DNA from: Antedon mediterranea
Lineage: Eukaryota; Echinodermata; Crinoidea; Comatulida; Antedonidae
NCBI RefSeq assembly: GCF_964355755.1
Contig: NC_092670.1
Location: 32,477,795-32,541,794, forward strand
Length of the DNA: 64,000 nt
Direction of reading: 5' to 3'
In this document: piece after piece, positions 44,032-56,097 of the stretch
Position numbering within the stretch: position 1 is the stretch's first letter
Layout of the letters: every line of letters starts with the position of its first letter
The notes under the pieces: generated by a model
Told to the model about the DNA's origin: nothing
Seen by the model: only the letters and a program-made list of their open reading frames with translations
The model's database searches: none
Made by a program: the position numbers and the translations under genes

Positions 44032-44099
44032 GTTTGCGTAAACTTGAGGCATTCTTTGCGATGCTGATTCTTACTATGGCAGTTACATTCACTTATGAG
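44032..44099 (+). CDS. SLC11A2: NRAMP visible exon 5
   Basis: Acceptor TTTTAG ends at 44031, donor GTAGGT at 44100. Encodes GLRKLEAFFAMLILTMAVTF then TYE, in phase with both neighbours. Confidence 0.95.
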
Positions 44100-44146
44100 G
44101 TAGGTAATATTGGTTTGGTTGCATTCAGTGGCTTAACGCAGAGGCC

Positions 44147-44216
44147 TAAGGCCCCTGGTTTAGAACCCTAAGGCCCCTGGTTTAGAATCCTAAGGCCCCT
44201 GGTTTAGAACCCTAAA
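44147..44216. repeat. Three-copy 24-bp tandem repeat
   Basis: Units of CCTAAGGCCCCTGGTTTAGA type, intronic. Confidence 0.75.
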
Positions 44217-44540
44217 GTAGCCCTCCAACGCTGGAGGCCTCTGTGTTTTTAGCCTTTTTTTTTAAACATATTATATAATGCCTCCTTTGGGGCCTGCTGA
44301 GAGGCACCTGTAACCTCTAGGCCCATGGATTTAGCCAGTCAGCACGCATAGACATTACGCCACTGGTTGCATTCAATACAATGTTTTCTAAAGTATTGTT
44401 TTATTAAATTATTGCAAAATTGAAAGCATAGCTTTCTTATAGGCAATTTACAAGGTTTTAATTTATACAATATTATACAAATAAGTACACGGTACTATGT
44501 TTTGCCACAGTACCATGTTTATCCCTGCTTTTCTGGCGAT

Positions 44541-45352
44541 AATCACGGTGCTAACGTCACGACGGTAGATGGCGCTGCGTAGTTGCTGGCGCAACCAAAA
44601 ATGCGTTCAGCCTGCCTGAGTGACTCCAAGATCACCAATGGTTTGGAATAAGCTTATTGAAGTAGTCATTTTAAAACTTAATAATTTTCAATAAAAACAA
44701 ACTAAAATTTAAAAAGATCACTAAATAGTCTAGGACAAAAATCTGAAAAGATGCTTAGAAATCAAGTTAGGGGGAGTGGAATGTTAGAGGCTGTCAACAT
44801 AGCCAGATATCCTAATTAAACCCTTCTGATCACTCTAAGCCCTGTTGACACTTAATGTTTTGCCTCGTCTTGAAATGGCCATTTTTGTATAAAATGTGGA
44901 TAAAATCAGATCTAAATAAGGTAGATACACAATCTTGGTGTCTAAACACATGTACTTCAGACACGGAATCCATTAGGCCTTGTTGACACTTCAGTTTTTG
45001 CCTCGTATTAAAATGGCCGCCATTTCAAGACGAGGCAAAAAATTAAGTGTCAACAGGGCTTAGAGTGATCAGAAGGATTTAATTAGGATATCTGGCTATG
45101 TTGACAGCCTCTAACATTCCACTTCCCCCAACTCATTTTTTTCACATTTTTTTCCTAGACTAAAAGTAAAATATTTGTTTTTAATAATCTATTTATTCTT
45201 CAACTACAGTTTCAGTTTAAAAAAATCAAGCCAAGATACATAATTTGATAGAAATGCAGATCTACTGTTTATCAACATAGTAGCACTAAACGCATTTTTT
45301 GGTTGGCTAGCAACCATGCAGCGCCCTCTATCGTTGTGATGTCACATTGTGA
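44541..45352. mobile_element. Foldback element in the intron before visible exon 6
   Basis: Nearly the whole 0.8 kb is an inverted repeat. Outer ends pair GATGGCGCTGC with GCAGCGCCCTC; inner arms pair GGAATGTTAGAGGCTGTCAA, AGCCCTGTTGACACTTAA and TTTGCCTCGTCTTGAAATGG. No coding region and no clear target duplication. Confidence 0.7.
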
Positions 45353-45422
45353 TACTCTATAAAGCCATCAATCACTTCATAAAAATATTGTATTTTAATA
45401 ATAAATTCATATTTTGTTGTAG

Positions 45423-45584
45423 TATATAGTTGTTAAACCAGATCAAGTAGAGCTATTACGTGGCCTATTTATCCCAGCATGCAGTGCCTGTAAAGGAAAT
45501 AAACAAGCCGTATTACAAGCTGTAGGCATCATTGGGGCTATCATTATGCCTCATAATTTGTATCTACACTCAGCACTTGTCAAG
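45423..45584 (+). CDS. SLC11A2: NRAMP visible exon 6 (TM6, MPH)
   Basis: Acceptor TTGTAG ends at 45422, donor GTAATA at 45585. 54 codons, phase 0. Contains [19 protein letters not shown]; the Met-Pro-His of helix 6 is part of the metal and proton site in the family. Confidence 0.96.
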
Positions 45585-48237
45585 GTAATAAATATCTAAA
45601 AATACTTGGAAAAATTATAATCATATTATGTATTTTTTTTTTATGTTTTTTTGTTGTTTTGTTTGCATGGTAAATCCACAGTTTTTCAAGTAATCGTCCA
45701 TTATTTTTTTTTTTTGTAAATGGCTAATTTCAGTAATGTTCTTATAATATAGTTCTTAATACTCAATCAAGTAATAATAATTTATTTTAGTTCATATTAA
45801 AATTGTTTTATTGCTACTAAAACCATCTGTAGTACATTTTTTTTTTGCATTGTGATTCAACTTTTTGTATTATACCTAGCAAATGGTATATTATTTGTAT
45901 TATTAAATGTACAAACAAGCAAGTTGCGTAAATTACTTTCATTAAATAAGTGCCTAATTTCAAGAATAGCTGTGGTTCAAACATTGTATCAATTTGTATG
46001 TCATGCAACAAGATTAGGTTGAGATCATTGTGGTTGTAGTGATTGTGTAGGATCATGGTGGAATGGTGGAACAATATTACGGATCATTTCCTTATTAATG
46101 CATCATAACAATTTAGTTGTTATTATTGGATATTCCCGTGCCATCTTCCTGTTCAATAACTTCCTATATTTGACAAAAAAAACCCAACTTTATAAGTTAT
46201 ATCAATAACAATTAATAATGTCTGGTTTTGCAATGAAAAATTACCTTTCTGCCAAAAAAGTGTTTACCCATGTTTCCCAACTATCTTAAAAATATCCTGA
46301 ATAATTCTGGATAATATAAACATAAAAACTATATTTCACATTCATATGATGTAATTTAGATTTAGTGAATATAGTGTGATCTAAAATGTATAATTAAGAG
46401 TAACAAAAGATCACAGTGACTATCACAATCAATTAATTGAACCACTAATATTGCAAAGTTGAGCAAACCCTAAGTTTGACTAACTTATTATTTTTTTGTA
46501 AATCAACAATTTCAGCCTTCGCAGGCTGCATGTTTTTTACTATATAAACCTGAATAAATAAAAATAAATGTTAAATAATAATAATAAAAAAAATTAAATT
46601 TTACCCTTTTACTTTGTCTTTTAAGTAAAATTGTTTGCAGAAGTGAATAACTTTATAAAAAAATTGGGCTATTCAGTTTGCTTTTGTTCATCTTTTTTGG
46701 GTGGGATGTTGCCGTTTTGTGGGGGACAATACTGTACATCTTTAACTCAATTTACTAAAGAATTCTAAACATCATATCCCACTGGTTTTTGAAACCGGTT
46801 TTACTTTTATTCATATCATGTCATTGTAGCCTAATATTTACTAAAAATAAAACCAGTTTCTCATTTAGTGAGTCTGTGGTTGGTTGTGCAATGAAGTCAC
46901 CATTAATATCAACAGAGAATAGTCTGTATGTTTGCCCTACCCAGTGACCTTCTGAAGAGTCAGCGATTCTGTTGCAATTCAAAATTTCCCCATGTACACG
47001 TTTTTAGAAAAAAAAATTGTTTTCCGTTTATGACTGTAAATAAAATAAGGAATAAACTGAGTTTAAAAATAGAAATGACATCTTTTTTCAGATTATTTCT
47101 TCCCTTTTTGGAAGGAAATTTTAGTAAGAGCCAAGAAAAGAACTTTTAAAATACAGTATTAAAGAAAGTCAGGGTTTGGAATTTCTGTATCTTGTATTGA
47201 GAATATCTAAAAGTTCTTTAAACAATCTATACATTTTTTGTATGGACCTGGATGCTTCCATTAATTATCATAAGTTATAGAAAACACTAGAAAAGAGAGG
47301 TAAAATATGATCCCAAATATTGGGAATAATATGGTAAAAATAACCTTCAATTTTATTTTATTGCATAGTCATATGATATGATTTTCAGAATGTGTAAAAA
47401 CACAACATTTGGCTAATGTTAGTTTAAAGAAACACTAGTAAAAGGGTTGTGGAAAAGATTCTGGATACTGCAAGCCTTTTATCGTCACTAGACATGACAC
47501 TGTAAATGTATTGTGTGGCATTGGACTGCTTATGCAAATATATAGAGTACTGTACTAATGTATATACATGAAAAATAAGTTATTCTTTACAGTACAGTAA
47601 CTATTTATGTTTCATTACAGTATGTAAATAGAAATAATATGCTGTTAATCTATTTCATATAGTAGTTTTTCTAAGAAGGTCCAAAATTAAGTTGGACAAG
47701 AACGTGACCAATTAAAACAACCACAACAAAGTAAACATATTCATACTTAAAGGCAAGAATGAAGTATTAAAAAAATAACCACAAAGCTTAATTTGTTTAT
47801 ATCATGTTTGACTTTGTATATTATTTCCTAAAATATTTCGATAGAAAAGGATTGATTGAATGTATTAAGTAAAACAAGATATAAAATGATGTTTTGTTGT
47901 TTAGGTACTTTTTCCTGCTGGGTGGGAATGTTTATCTCATCAATCTGGCAGCAAATACTGGTTTAGAAATTTCATTAAAAAAAACAGAGATTCCCACAAT
48001 GTTATTGTTTTATTGCCATTGATATAATTATGTAAATAGCGGTGGCAATGGACAGAAAACAAATTTGTTGTTATCTTTTTGTATTTATATCGCTTAGTTG
48101 TGAAAGAAATAAAGAATGATATAAATAAATAAGATTATATAATATACATAATAAAAATCAAAAGGCAGCTTAATGGGTATCAGGACTGGATCTCAATGGA
48201 GATAGAAATAAAATAAGCAAAAAACTAAATCAAGATG
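45585..48237. other. NRAMP intron without a recognised gene
   Basis: AT-rich. LINE-like 3' tails with (AATA)n ends appear near 46545-46580 and 48060-48130. A stretch at 46640-46755 ending GGGGGACAATACTGTACATC resembles one arm of MITE family M2. No gene seen. Confidence 0.45.
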
Positions 48238-48716
48238 ATAAAGTAACCAATCAATCAATCAATCGTTCAATTTATATAGCGCTATTCCAACATTCATTGC
48301 TCATGGCGCTGTAGACAAAAAAATAAAAATAAATTAGAAAAGGTGAAAGTAAAGTGACTCAATAATGATGTGTGTTTAATGTTCAAGGGTAGGTGGGTCC
48401 AGAGCCTAGGTCCAGCAACACTGAAAGTCCGATCTCCCAAACTATGTTTGCTCCTTGGAATGTCCAGTAGCACTTGATGACTAGATCTTAGTTCTCGCTT
48501 TCCCTTCTTGACTGTCAACAATTCTGAGAGATATTTTGGAGCGCAACTATTTAGGCATCGGAACACCAGCAGCAGGATCTTAAATTTAACACGTGACTCC
48601 ATTGGTAGCCAATTTAACTCTTTGAACAATGGTGTGACGTGATCATACTTCTTGGCACACATCACCAAGCGAGCTGCCCAATTTTGCACCTTCTGGAGAG
48701 TCCACAACTGCTAGTA
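48238..48716 (-). mobile_element. LINE 3' fragment (CR1/L2-like ORF2 C-terminus)
   Basis: The 137-codon minus-strand frame (48294-48707) reads LQKVQNWAARLV, LNWLPMESRVKFKILLL and GDRTFSVAGPRLW, the usual C-terminal region of CR1/L2-type LINE ORF2. A short AATC repeat and ATATAGCGC-type 3' end follow. 5'-truncated. Confidence 0.8.
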
Positions 48717-48879
48717 AAACAGCTAGAAAGAAAATTCACTCTCTTCCTCAATGCAAGTTACCAATAAAATATAATAGATAAAAAGGTACACTTTGGGATA
48801 GAAATTCAAGTCATATTTTAAAGAACTTTCTGCAACTTTCAAAAATAAACATAATGATGAATTACTGGAACTTAACATT

Positions 48880-49000
48880 GTTAATTCAATTCAATTAAAT
48901 TCATTTATTTTCCAGAAGAGCAGGGAAAACTTAGAGGAACCAAAATCGCATAAATCAGTCACTTCAATTGGGAGGGTATTCCACAACCTCGGAAAAGAAA
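48880..49000 (-). mobile_element. Second LINE 3' end
   Basis: Minus-strand frame reads FPRLWNTLPIEVTDL, then a stop and an ATTGA-type repeat tail. A short 5'-truncated LINE end. Confidence 0.6.
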
Positions 49001-49160
49001 TAAAAGTAGAGTTAATAACTAAACCAAAATTATGTGACTACACACTACACATTTTTTTTAAATAGTTAAGACATTTTGGAATATCTTAAAACTGCAAAAG
49101 ATCTTATTTACATTTCTGTTTATGTCTCCATTTAAATATCAACAACTTTTTATTTTTCAG

Positions 49161-49328
49161 TCTAGAGAAATCGACAGAGGGAAGAAAGAAGCTGTAAAAG
49201 AGGCTAATAAATACTATCTGATTGAAGCTTCGATTGCGCTATTTGTTTCCTTCCTGATCAACCTTTTCGTGGTATCGGTCTTCGCCGAAGGTCTCCACAG
49301 TGATAACAATAAAACAAGTGCAGAAATT
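49161..49328 (+). CDS. SLC11A2: NRAMP visible exon 7 (TM7)
   Basis: Acceptor TTTCAG ends at 49160, donor GTATGT at 49329. Encodes SREIDRGKKEAVKEANKYYL then IEASIALFVSFLINLFVVSV, and the beginning of the extracellular loop with an N-glycosylation site (NKT). Phase 0. Confidence 0.95.
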
Positions 49329-49679
49329 GTATGTGTAATTATTATAGAACTATAACATTGTTATAGCATTAGGAGCCCTCTATTTAAATCTGTATCAAAG
49401 TAAAAATAATTAAATTTATATAAATAATCGTAAATAAAAATACATTTATAAACAATGTATTTAAGTTCAAGATGTAAAAAAATTCAAACTATAAAATTAA
49501 AAAGTTTAATGTACTTTAAAACTCTAAATATGTTATATTAAATATGCAACAAATTTGTAATGCCAAATTGAATTACCTTGTGAAATATTTGATCTTAATC
49601 TACATAGAATCGTTTTTAAATCCCCGTTAAAATTGTTTCAACTTGGAAAAAATTTATTTGGTAAAAAAAACAGTTATAA

Positions 49680-51268
49680 CTAGACATGAAACTCGTCACA
49701 TTGACGAGTTAGTTATCCGCACCACGACAAGCGCCACGTGCACGTCATACGTTGGAATATTGCACACAGATAAAGATTATGGCATTATGACAAGAACTGA
49801 AGAATATGATATGCTGTTAGTGCTGAATTCTGTCAATTTTGTGTCATATAGTATATACATGCAAACAGTATAAATCTGTATACATATTACATACAGTGTA
49901 GAATAGGTGAAATTACGGGACCCACCGTTTATTTCAATTTTTAACATGGCGACGGTATTAAAATTAAACACTAAGATAGCAATTTTGGAAGGACATTATC
50001 TCACCAACAACATATTAACGTGTAGAAGAAATTTGAATACGTAGAATATGAATGCGTGCTCGTTTAAATATGATGAACCATGACGCAAAATATGAAAATA
50101 CATTTTACTTCACAACATCCGATTGGCAAAATGTTCACATTAATTCGTATCTACAGTCCAATAGCTTCCAGAAAACGTTTTAATCATAATTATCACTTTT
50201 TATTCTTACGAGCTATAACAGATTAAAATTTACTGTAAAGATGAAATTAATAACCCTGTTAATTATAATTTTTAGGCATGATGACGTCATAAAAATTAAA
50301 ATATTTTTAACTCATGCGAAAGATAGTTGATTGACCTAGACAATATTAAAATCTCGGAGAAAAAGGAATACAGATAGGCGTGATGCGCTCCATTGAATAT
50401 GATGAGCAATAACGAAAGAGACAAAAATCCTATATTTTTCATTCGTGTGGCCATACGATGACGTCACAATGTCCGGTTAGCCATATTGATTCATGATCCG
50501 ATATCTACAACTCATCAACATCCAGAATTTGTAATTTAAAAAAATTTCACCTCGTTGTTTAGAATCTTTTGACTGTTTAAAAAAAGGCATAATTTTGACG
50601 AATTTTGACATATTTTTTAACTTTTTCATAAAAAAACGCACGTAAATTATTCAATTCAACGTGCCCGTATGACGTAATTTTAAATCGAAATTGTTTAAAA
50701 GTTGGTAAAATTACTAGAAAAGGCTGAAAAAACATAAATCACAAAAAAAAAAGTGTTTTCAACGCTACGTTCGCACCATGCGCGTAAAAAAAGGCGCGCG
50801 CGTGGGAATTTTTTACATTCTTAAAATTACATGAAACGCGTAGAAAGTTGATTAGAAATTGATTTTTCGCATTTTGAAATTTTAAACGCGCGTGCGCGCG
50901 TAACTTCGTGTGAAACAAGCCATTTTTTCCTCATAGTCAGTTAGCGCAAGATATAACTTAAACTTTTGTCAAGTTTCATATTAAATTGTTATATGGTTTT
51001 CGATCTATGTTAAATACGCGAAATTCGGAAAAACGCGCGTAAGTCATGTTGCGCAACTCTGACGTCATTCAAAAATAGGAGGTGCACAATTTCACGTAAA
51101 TGCCCACATGTTGACAAAGTTATGAAATGTTATGTTTACACGTTTTTGAGTTACGCGAGACACAAAAATGACAGAAAGAAAGAAGAATACAGAAAAAAAA
51201 AAAAAAAAAAAAGATGATGAAACAGGACAGTTACAAGGAGTTATCCGCTCAATGCGGATAACTAATTA
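49680..51268 (-). mobile_element. Helitron-like element with terminal palindromes, copy 2 (reverse)
   Basis: The reverse 3' end has hairpin AACTCGTCA/TGACGAGTT, then CTAG next to T at 49680. The 5' end carries the palindrome GTTATCCGC...GCGGATAAC, whose arm recurs by the 3' hairpin. Same architecture as 19691-21254 with a different terminal word. The 5' boundary is approximate. An A-run near 51191 and GC-rich CGCGCG blocks lie inside. Confidence 0.6.
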
Positions 51269-51490
51269 ATTTTCCCCATTTCATCTTTGTTTTTCTTTTT
51301 ATATAATCATCTTCTGAAGAGATAATGGTCATTGACTTACTGTTGACATTACAAATAACAGCATAATTTGTCTTAATTATTATTATTATTATCTTTTCTA
51401 TAATCATAATGATAATGATTTTAGTACTATCTGACCAATAGGCCTGTACAAATACTAGATACTGACAAAATTCTATTCTTTGATTTACAG

Positions 51491-51580
51491 CATGAGAAGT
51501 GCATTGAAAATAACATTGCGCAAGCAGATGTATTCCCAGCAAATGGATCAGATATTCCAGATATAGACATTTACAAGGGG
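51491..51580 (+). CDS. SLC11A2: NRAMP visible exon 8 (TM7-TM8 loop)
   Basis: Acceptor TTACAG ends at 51490, donor GTAAGA at 51581. Encodes HEKCIENNIAQADVFPANGS then DIPDIDIYKG, the variable extracellular loop with an NGS sequon. Confidence 0.92.
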
Positions 51581-51599
51581 GTAAGATCTTAAAGACCTA

Positions 51600-52147
51600 T
51601 TCCCTACAATTTGTGATGTTTTGTAAAAATAATACATATATATTACTTTAAAAACATTATTCCTTGTCTTATGTATGAAGGTTTTATGGTAAATTATTAT
51701 AAAAAGAAAGAAACAATGCGCTACCTAAGTAGCTTGCGGTGAGTGTCGTTGGCCGTTTTTAGCCTGGGTAGGCTTAGTTTTGTAGGCCTGGTAAACATCG
51801 GTAATCAAACATAGTTGTATAGTTGCTGCATTCATTATCCTTTCTGTTTTTGCCAGACTCCGTTGATACAAATTGGAGGAAATCCAGTATTTTTGCTGAA
51901 AATTTAGGAGCCTCACTATCGATCGAAAAGTGGGTGGATTACAGAAGAAAAACAAAAATATCAATCCGCGCATAATGCATGTTGGGATTTATAGCGGGCC
52001 GCTAAAATGATTAGAATCGCCTTATTTTTCACATTTTTAACCATTTAACAACCGAAAAAGTTATCTCAATAGGACCATATAGTATTTATTTTTACATTAA
52101 ATGTAGTTTGTGACCTTAAATTAGATCTAAAAATTGTAGGGAATGGG
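51600..52147. repeat. Inverted-end repeat Y, copy 2
   Basis: Relative of 32713-33407 in the same orientation. Ends TTCCCTACAATTT and AAATTGTAGGGAA. Confidence 0.65.
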
Positions 52148-52625
52148 ACTTTAACTTTCTAACAATATTATCGATACAAATTGGAATATACTTATTTTGA
52201 AATATATTGTATAAATAATAAATTTTTTTTGTATTTTAAAGTATGTACACAGATTTTTTTAAATCTTTTAATGTACAAATTGTAAATATCAAAGATAAAT
52301 GTAAAACTGTGGAAAAAATGAGAACAAGGATAAAGGTGGGCATACTCCCATGAATGATTAAAAAAAATACATTTAAACAATCGACACACACAATTAATCA
52401 TATGTACTCTTATTACGTTATTTGTTTCATAAATGTTATGTATATTTTTGTATAATCATTTCCTTTAAAGCATGACAATGTATTGTTTAAAAAATTACAT
52501 AATTTCATCATACAGTTATTTTAAAGTTTTGATGTAAGAAATAAACTACACAAAAAATCCCAAATAAAAAATTGATGGGTTGATTATATTACTGTATATC
52601 ATTGAAATAATTATTTCCTTATTAG
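52148..52625. other. NRAMP intron
   Basis: AT-rich intron with nothing recognisable except the splice acceptor. Confidence 0.5.
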
Positions 52626-52745
52626 GGTGTTTTTCTTGGATGTGAATTTGGAGCTGCTGCCCTCTATATTTGGGCAATTGGAATATTGGCTTCTGGTCAG
52701 AGTTCAACGATGACTGGAACATATGCCGGACAATTTGCTATGGAA
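52626..52745 (+). CDS. SLC11A2: NRAMP visible exon 9 (TM8)
   Basis: Acceptor TTATTAG ends at 52625, donor GTAAGA at 52746. Encodes [20 protein letters not shown] then [20 protein letters not shown], nearly the family consensus. Confidence 0.96.
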
Positions 52746-53153
52746 GTAAGAAACTCACATGGTAGCATTTGAGGACTGAATCAACCCTCAACCCTGATAG
52801 AGGGATTATTGAGTTTAAATTTAATTTTAAATGCAGACAAAAAAATATCTAAAACAGAATTAAAAGCATAATTTTTCTCAACACCCGCAAAGTTTGTTTA
52901 TTCATTTATTTCTCACCCAAGCATTAAACCATTTTGCAGACACCAAGCTTTATCCACCTTTTCTATATAATTTTAGATATATAATAATATAGATTTTATT
53001 AAAATTTTGATAAAAAATAAATAATTTGAAAAAGTGCTACAGATTTCTTTGTTTAAATAATAAGCAACAATAGCATTATTGTCATATTATCTTTTATCCC
53101 CTAGCAGTATCTATTATACTATTAACTCGTTTTAAATTCGTTTTTTTTTGTAG

Positions 53154-53303
53154 GGTTTCTTAAATTTGAAATGGTCTCGTTGGCGGCGTATTTTACTAAC
53201 ACGTTCTATAGCCATCTGTCCTACCTTAATCATTGCAGTGTTTAGTGGCATTGATAATCTTACAGGCATGAACGATATTCTTAATGTTGTAATGAGCTTG
53301 CAG
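53154..53303 (+). CDS. SLC11A2: NRAMP visible exon 10 (TM9)
   Basis: Acceptor TTGTAG ends at 53153, donor GTATGT at 53304. Encodes [20 protein letters not shown] then [10 protein letters not shown] and [15 protein letters not shown]. The following intron carries the Gypsy element. Confidence 0.96.
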
Positions 53304-53938
53304 GTATGTTTGTTGAATATTTTATTTTATACATTTAGGAACCTGTCTTTCTGTACCCAGTTTCTGCACTTTTCTTTAAGATGCCACAACTTACTAGCAG
53401 GGATCATATTTTGAGCCTTGGACCCCTCTTCAGAAAGTCTCCCCCCACTTGGCACCCGTTTGTGGCGTCTACACCATTTCTGGAGAGTTTGAACTCCTCT
53501 TCATTGATTATAATCTCCTTATTGAGGACCGCTTAATGGAGCTGTTAATGCTTGCAAGGTACTCAACCTCTTCATATTTTATGACCTCCACATATTTTAT
53601 GTGTTGTACTGTATGTATGTTATATCGAGGGCCCTGAATGATCAGTTCTATTAGGAACTGGATAGGCTACCCTCAGTAAATATGGTGATAAATAAATAAA
53701 TAAAAAGCTTGGTTCCCAATAAAATAAAACAAAACGCAAAGATGTATAAACACAAGTATTGACCAATCACAAGCAATGGATTATACGAACTGTTGCCTTT
53801 CATTGGTCAACTTGCTTGTGTTGTGCTTACTTCCTAACAGTTCATCTTTAATGGTATTACCAGGCTTTAGCAAGCTTGTTCTTCCATTTGAGTCTGGAGA
53901 CCTCCTTGAGAGATGGATGTTTTTGCAAATTAATCTAC
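53304..53938. other. NRAMP intron with LINE 3' end
   Basis: About 53560-53704 ends CCTCAGTAAATATGGTGAT and (AATA)n, typical of a truncated LINE 3' end on the plus strand. Nothing else recognised before the Gypsy LTR. Confidence 0.45.
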
Positions 53939-54240
53939 TGTTGTGATTTTAGGTTGGTGCTGGAATGGCCTGATAATTAAAGCTACTAGGCTTACCTTAA
54001 CAGTCCCGCTTGTCCTAAATCACACACAATGTAAATGAGCAAGTCCAAGTCAATATATATAATCGGTATCTTCCGTCTTGTTTGCTTGGTTCCCTGCTTC
54101 GAATACACCGGTTCGGGCGGCGTCGAGGTCCCACGTTACCATTTGCATACCCCCTGTATGCAAATCAAGCTATCGGGGAGACGCCCTCGTCCGGTCGGAG
54201 GGGTGGTCTGTTTACCCAGCGGGCGCTAAGTTTCACAACA
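53939..54240 (-). repeat. Gypsy 3' LTR
   Basis: 302 bp; on the minus strand begins TGTTGTGAAAC and ends ATCACAACA. Differs from the other LTR by substitutions and small indels, so the insertion is not brand new. Confidence 0.9.
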
Positions 54241-54250
54241 CTCCTCCCGT
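54241..54250 (-). other. Polypurine tract
   Basis: Minus strand CGGGAGGAG directly before the LTR start, the expected plus-strand priming site. Confidence 0.75.
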
Positions 54251-54524
54251 GTTTGAAAAGCGGGCACCCCGTCCTGGATCCACCTTGGAGGTGAACTGGG
54301 TGATTTGCGTACGTTGAGAAATACCCGATACCCGTAGCTATGTAGACCGCTCCCAACGATCTCTTCAGGTAGTCACTGGCCGTGGGACATGACTGTAGCA
54401 CCGTCCTCTGCTTCCCTGGATACCTGAAAGATATAAATAAAAATAATTGTAAAACAAAATTTTCTTTTGAAACGGAAAATTTCTGGAAAAACTGAAAACT
54501 TCTGGTTGTGGGTGAGCCAGGGGC

Positions 54525-54800
54525 TCAAAGGAGATCTCGACCGTTCTTCCATGTCAGATCAATGCCCTGCATGGGGCTCCGGTCGAGCACCTGTCCCACG
54601 GCGACGGCAGTCGCCCCCAACAGATGAGGTGCTCCGACTGTCCGGTCCGTTGGACCCCATCGCCGATCTTCATTTGTGGCGATGAAACACAGGCCCCTGC
54701 GTTGATCGGCCGTAAAGCCCGTCACTCGGATGGTCACGCTAAAGTATGTCCTGGGGAAATGCCGGTTGCTACGGCTTTCGTGGAAGCGTAGTCTGCCAGA
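54525..54800 (-). pseudogene. TatD-like C-terminal part, shifted frame
   Basis: Reads FPRTYFSVTIRVTGFTADQR then RGLCFIATNED. This resembles the late TatD segment (a strand, FT..Q..GL, then an ETD-type acidic motif), here degraded to GPTDRT. It is in a different frame from the upstream TatD-like part, so the domain is broken in this copy. Confidence 0.5.
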
Positions 54801-55345
54801 AGCAGCCGCTGTTCCTTCAACACGCAACTTAGACGTAGGATGTCCAAGACACGATAGTAGCACTCCTCCCCAGTGACATCGCCTTGAACTCCAGAAATTT
54901 CAAGACACAGGATGCGGTGGTGGCGGCGGCCGTCCAAGCAACGACCCAACACCCTCTTTAGCAGCTGATCTTGTCTCGGCCAATCCGTAGGCGGGGCCGA
55001 ATGGTCCAACCCCACTCTCCCGATTACTCGAACATCTCGAGTTCGGGCTAGGGCCAGAAGCCTATCGAATTGAACCGTTGTCGGCGAGTAGCCAGGAGCC
55101 ACTCCCAAACTCGCCGCACAGCCGTTCCTCGTCAATCCGCCAATCTCCCGCTCGGTGGGGTAAGTGGTTGGATCGCCAAACAGGGCAAACCCGCCTACCA
55201 CTTCCACAGGCTGTGTTCCACTTCCCACCCGCACCGCTCGCTCCACGTCCCAGAGGTCCGCTCGTCGGGAAAGTTGCAGGTCCCTCTGCAACCAGTCCAG
55301 ATGGAACCAAGCGAGGCCGATGTACCCTGCACAATCGGTGGTGCC
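54734..55345 (-). pseudogene. TatD-like hydrolase domain in the Gypsy 3' ORF
   Basis: The frame reads GLAWFHLDWLQRDL, FALFGDPTTYPTE, then LLALARTRDVRVIGRVGLDH and LEISGVQGDVTGEECYYRVL. Positions fit TatD-type metal hydrolases: the HxHLD strand, GEIGLD, and the HxRG strand. The first His of HxH is Trp, the Glu of GEIGLD is Arg, and the next His is replaced, so catalysis is unlikely. It overlaps the zinc-finger ORF upstream in another frame, implying a frameshift or programmed shift. TatD homology is my reading of motifs, not a search result. Confidence 0.5.
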
Positions 55346-56097
55346 GCCACTGATCTACCATCCTTCGGTGCCGGGGCATCGCGCTTGGTCGGTCGCTCTC
55401 CATGCTCTCTACCTGTGGCTTTCCTCTTCGTCAGGTTTTTGGCGGTCTGGTCCACCGCCGGTTCCTCCTCCTCAGCCCGACGACCACACTCCTTCAACAG
55501 CTCTTCACCAAAAGAAGCGATAAGAGCAATCACACAGCGCCAGTGTATGAGAGCCGATGGGTGACTGATAACCGGAGCTATCGTGAGAGGCGGGGGCCTC
55601 CTTCCTCCAATTACCCGTGTCAGCATAAGGATGGCCCGACGAGTTTTCCTATCCGGAGGTAGGACGTCAGTGCGATCCCCCATTAGGTGCTGGACGTTCA
55701 GGAGACACCTCAAGTCCTCCGGTGTCTTGCCTTTACCAAGGCCCTCCGTCGCCAAGCTGGTGAGTGCCCGCCACTGCACTCGTGCCCTCCGCCAAGAACT
55801 TCGTTCCAGTGGTCGAAAACACCCCGGAGCATGCATCTTCGTGACGTGGACCCGCATGTTGGCCACTCGACCACATCCCAGATGGCATGTTGGTTTCTGC
55901 TTGGCTGGGGTGCTCGCCACCGGGCAAGCCCCTCCCGTATCCCCAGCCACCCCTTCTTCTTTCGGGATCAATTCCTCCCGCGCACCCGGGCTAGCCAGGA
56001 GCACATCTTCCTCCATTTCGGAAACATCCGTCTCACTTCCGTCAGCGAACGGTAACTGGTCCATACCTGAGAGGGAAGAGAAGATAAACGTGAGCAC
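55195..56097 (-). CDS. Gypsy extra ORF with C2H2 zinc finger
   Basis: 300 codons in the position where an env gene may lie. An acidic N-terminus is followed by one C2H2-like finger (CHLGCGRVANMRVHVTKMH, C-x3-C-x7-H-x4-H, residues about 71-89) and a basic, Pro-rich part. There is no signal peptide or TM segment, so it is not an envelope. It probably continued into the TatD-like frame in the intact element. Function unknown; DNA or nucleoprotein binding is a guess. Confidence 0.55.
   Translation of the reverse strand: MLTFIFSSLSGMDQLPFADGSETDVSEMEEDVLLASPGAREELIPKEEGVAGDTGGACPVASTPAKQKPTCHLGCGRVANMRVHVTKMHAPGCFRPLERSSWRRARVQWRALTSLATEGLGKGKTPEDLRCLLNVQHLMGDRTDVLPPDRKTRRAILMLTRVIGGRRPPPLTIAPVISHPSALIHWRCVIALIASFGEELLKECGRRAEEEEPAVDQTAKNLTKRKATGREHGERPTKRDAPAPKDGRSVAAPPIVQGTSASLGSIWTGCRGTCNFPDERTSGTWSERCGWEVEHSLWKW

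Noticed and set aside
54035-54401. Several overlapping frames at the left end of the Gypsy element
   Set aside because: They cover LTR and 3' untranslated sequence, and similar frames recur in the other LTR.
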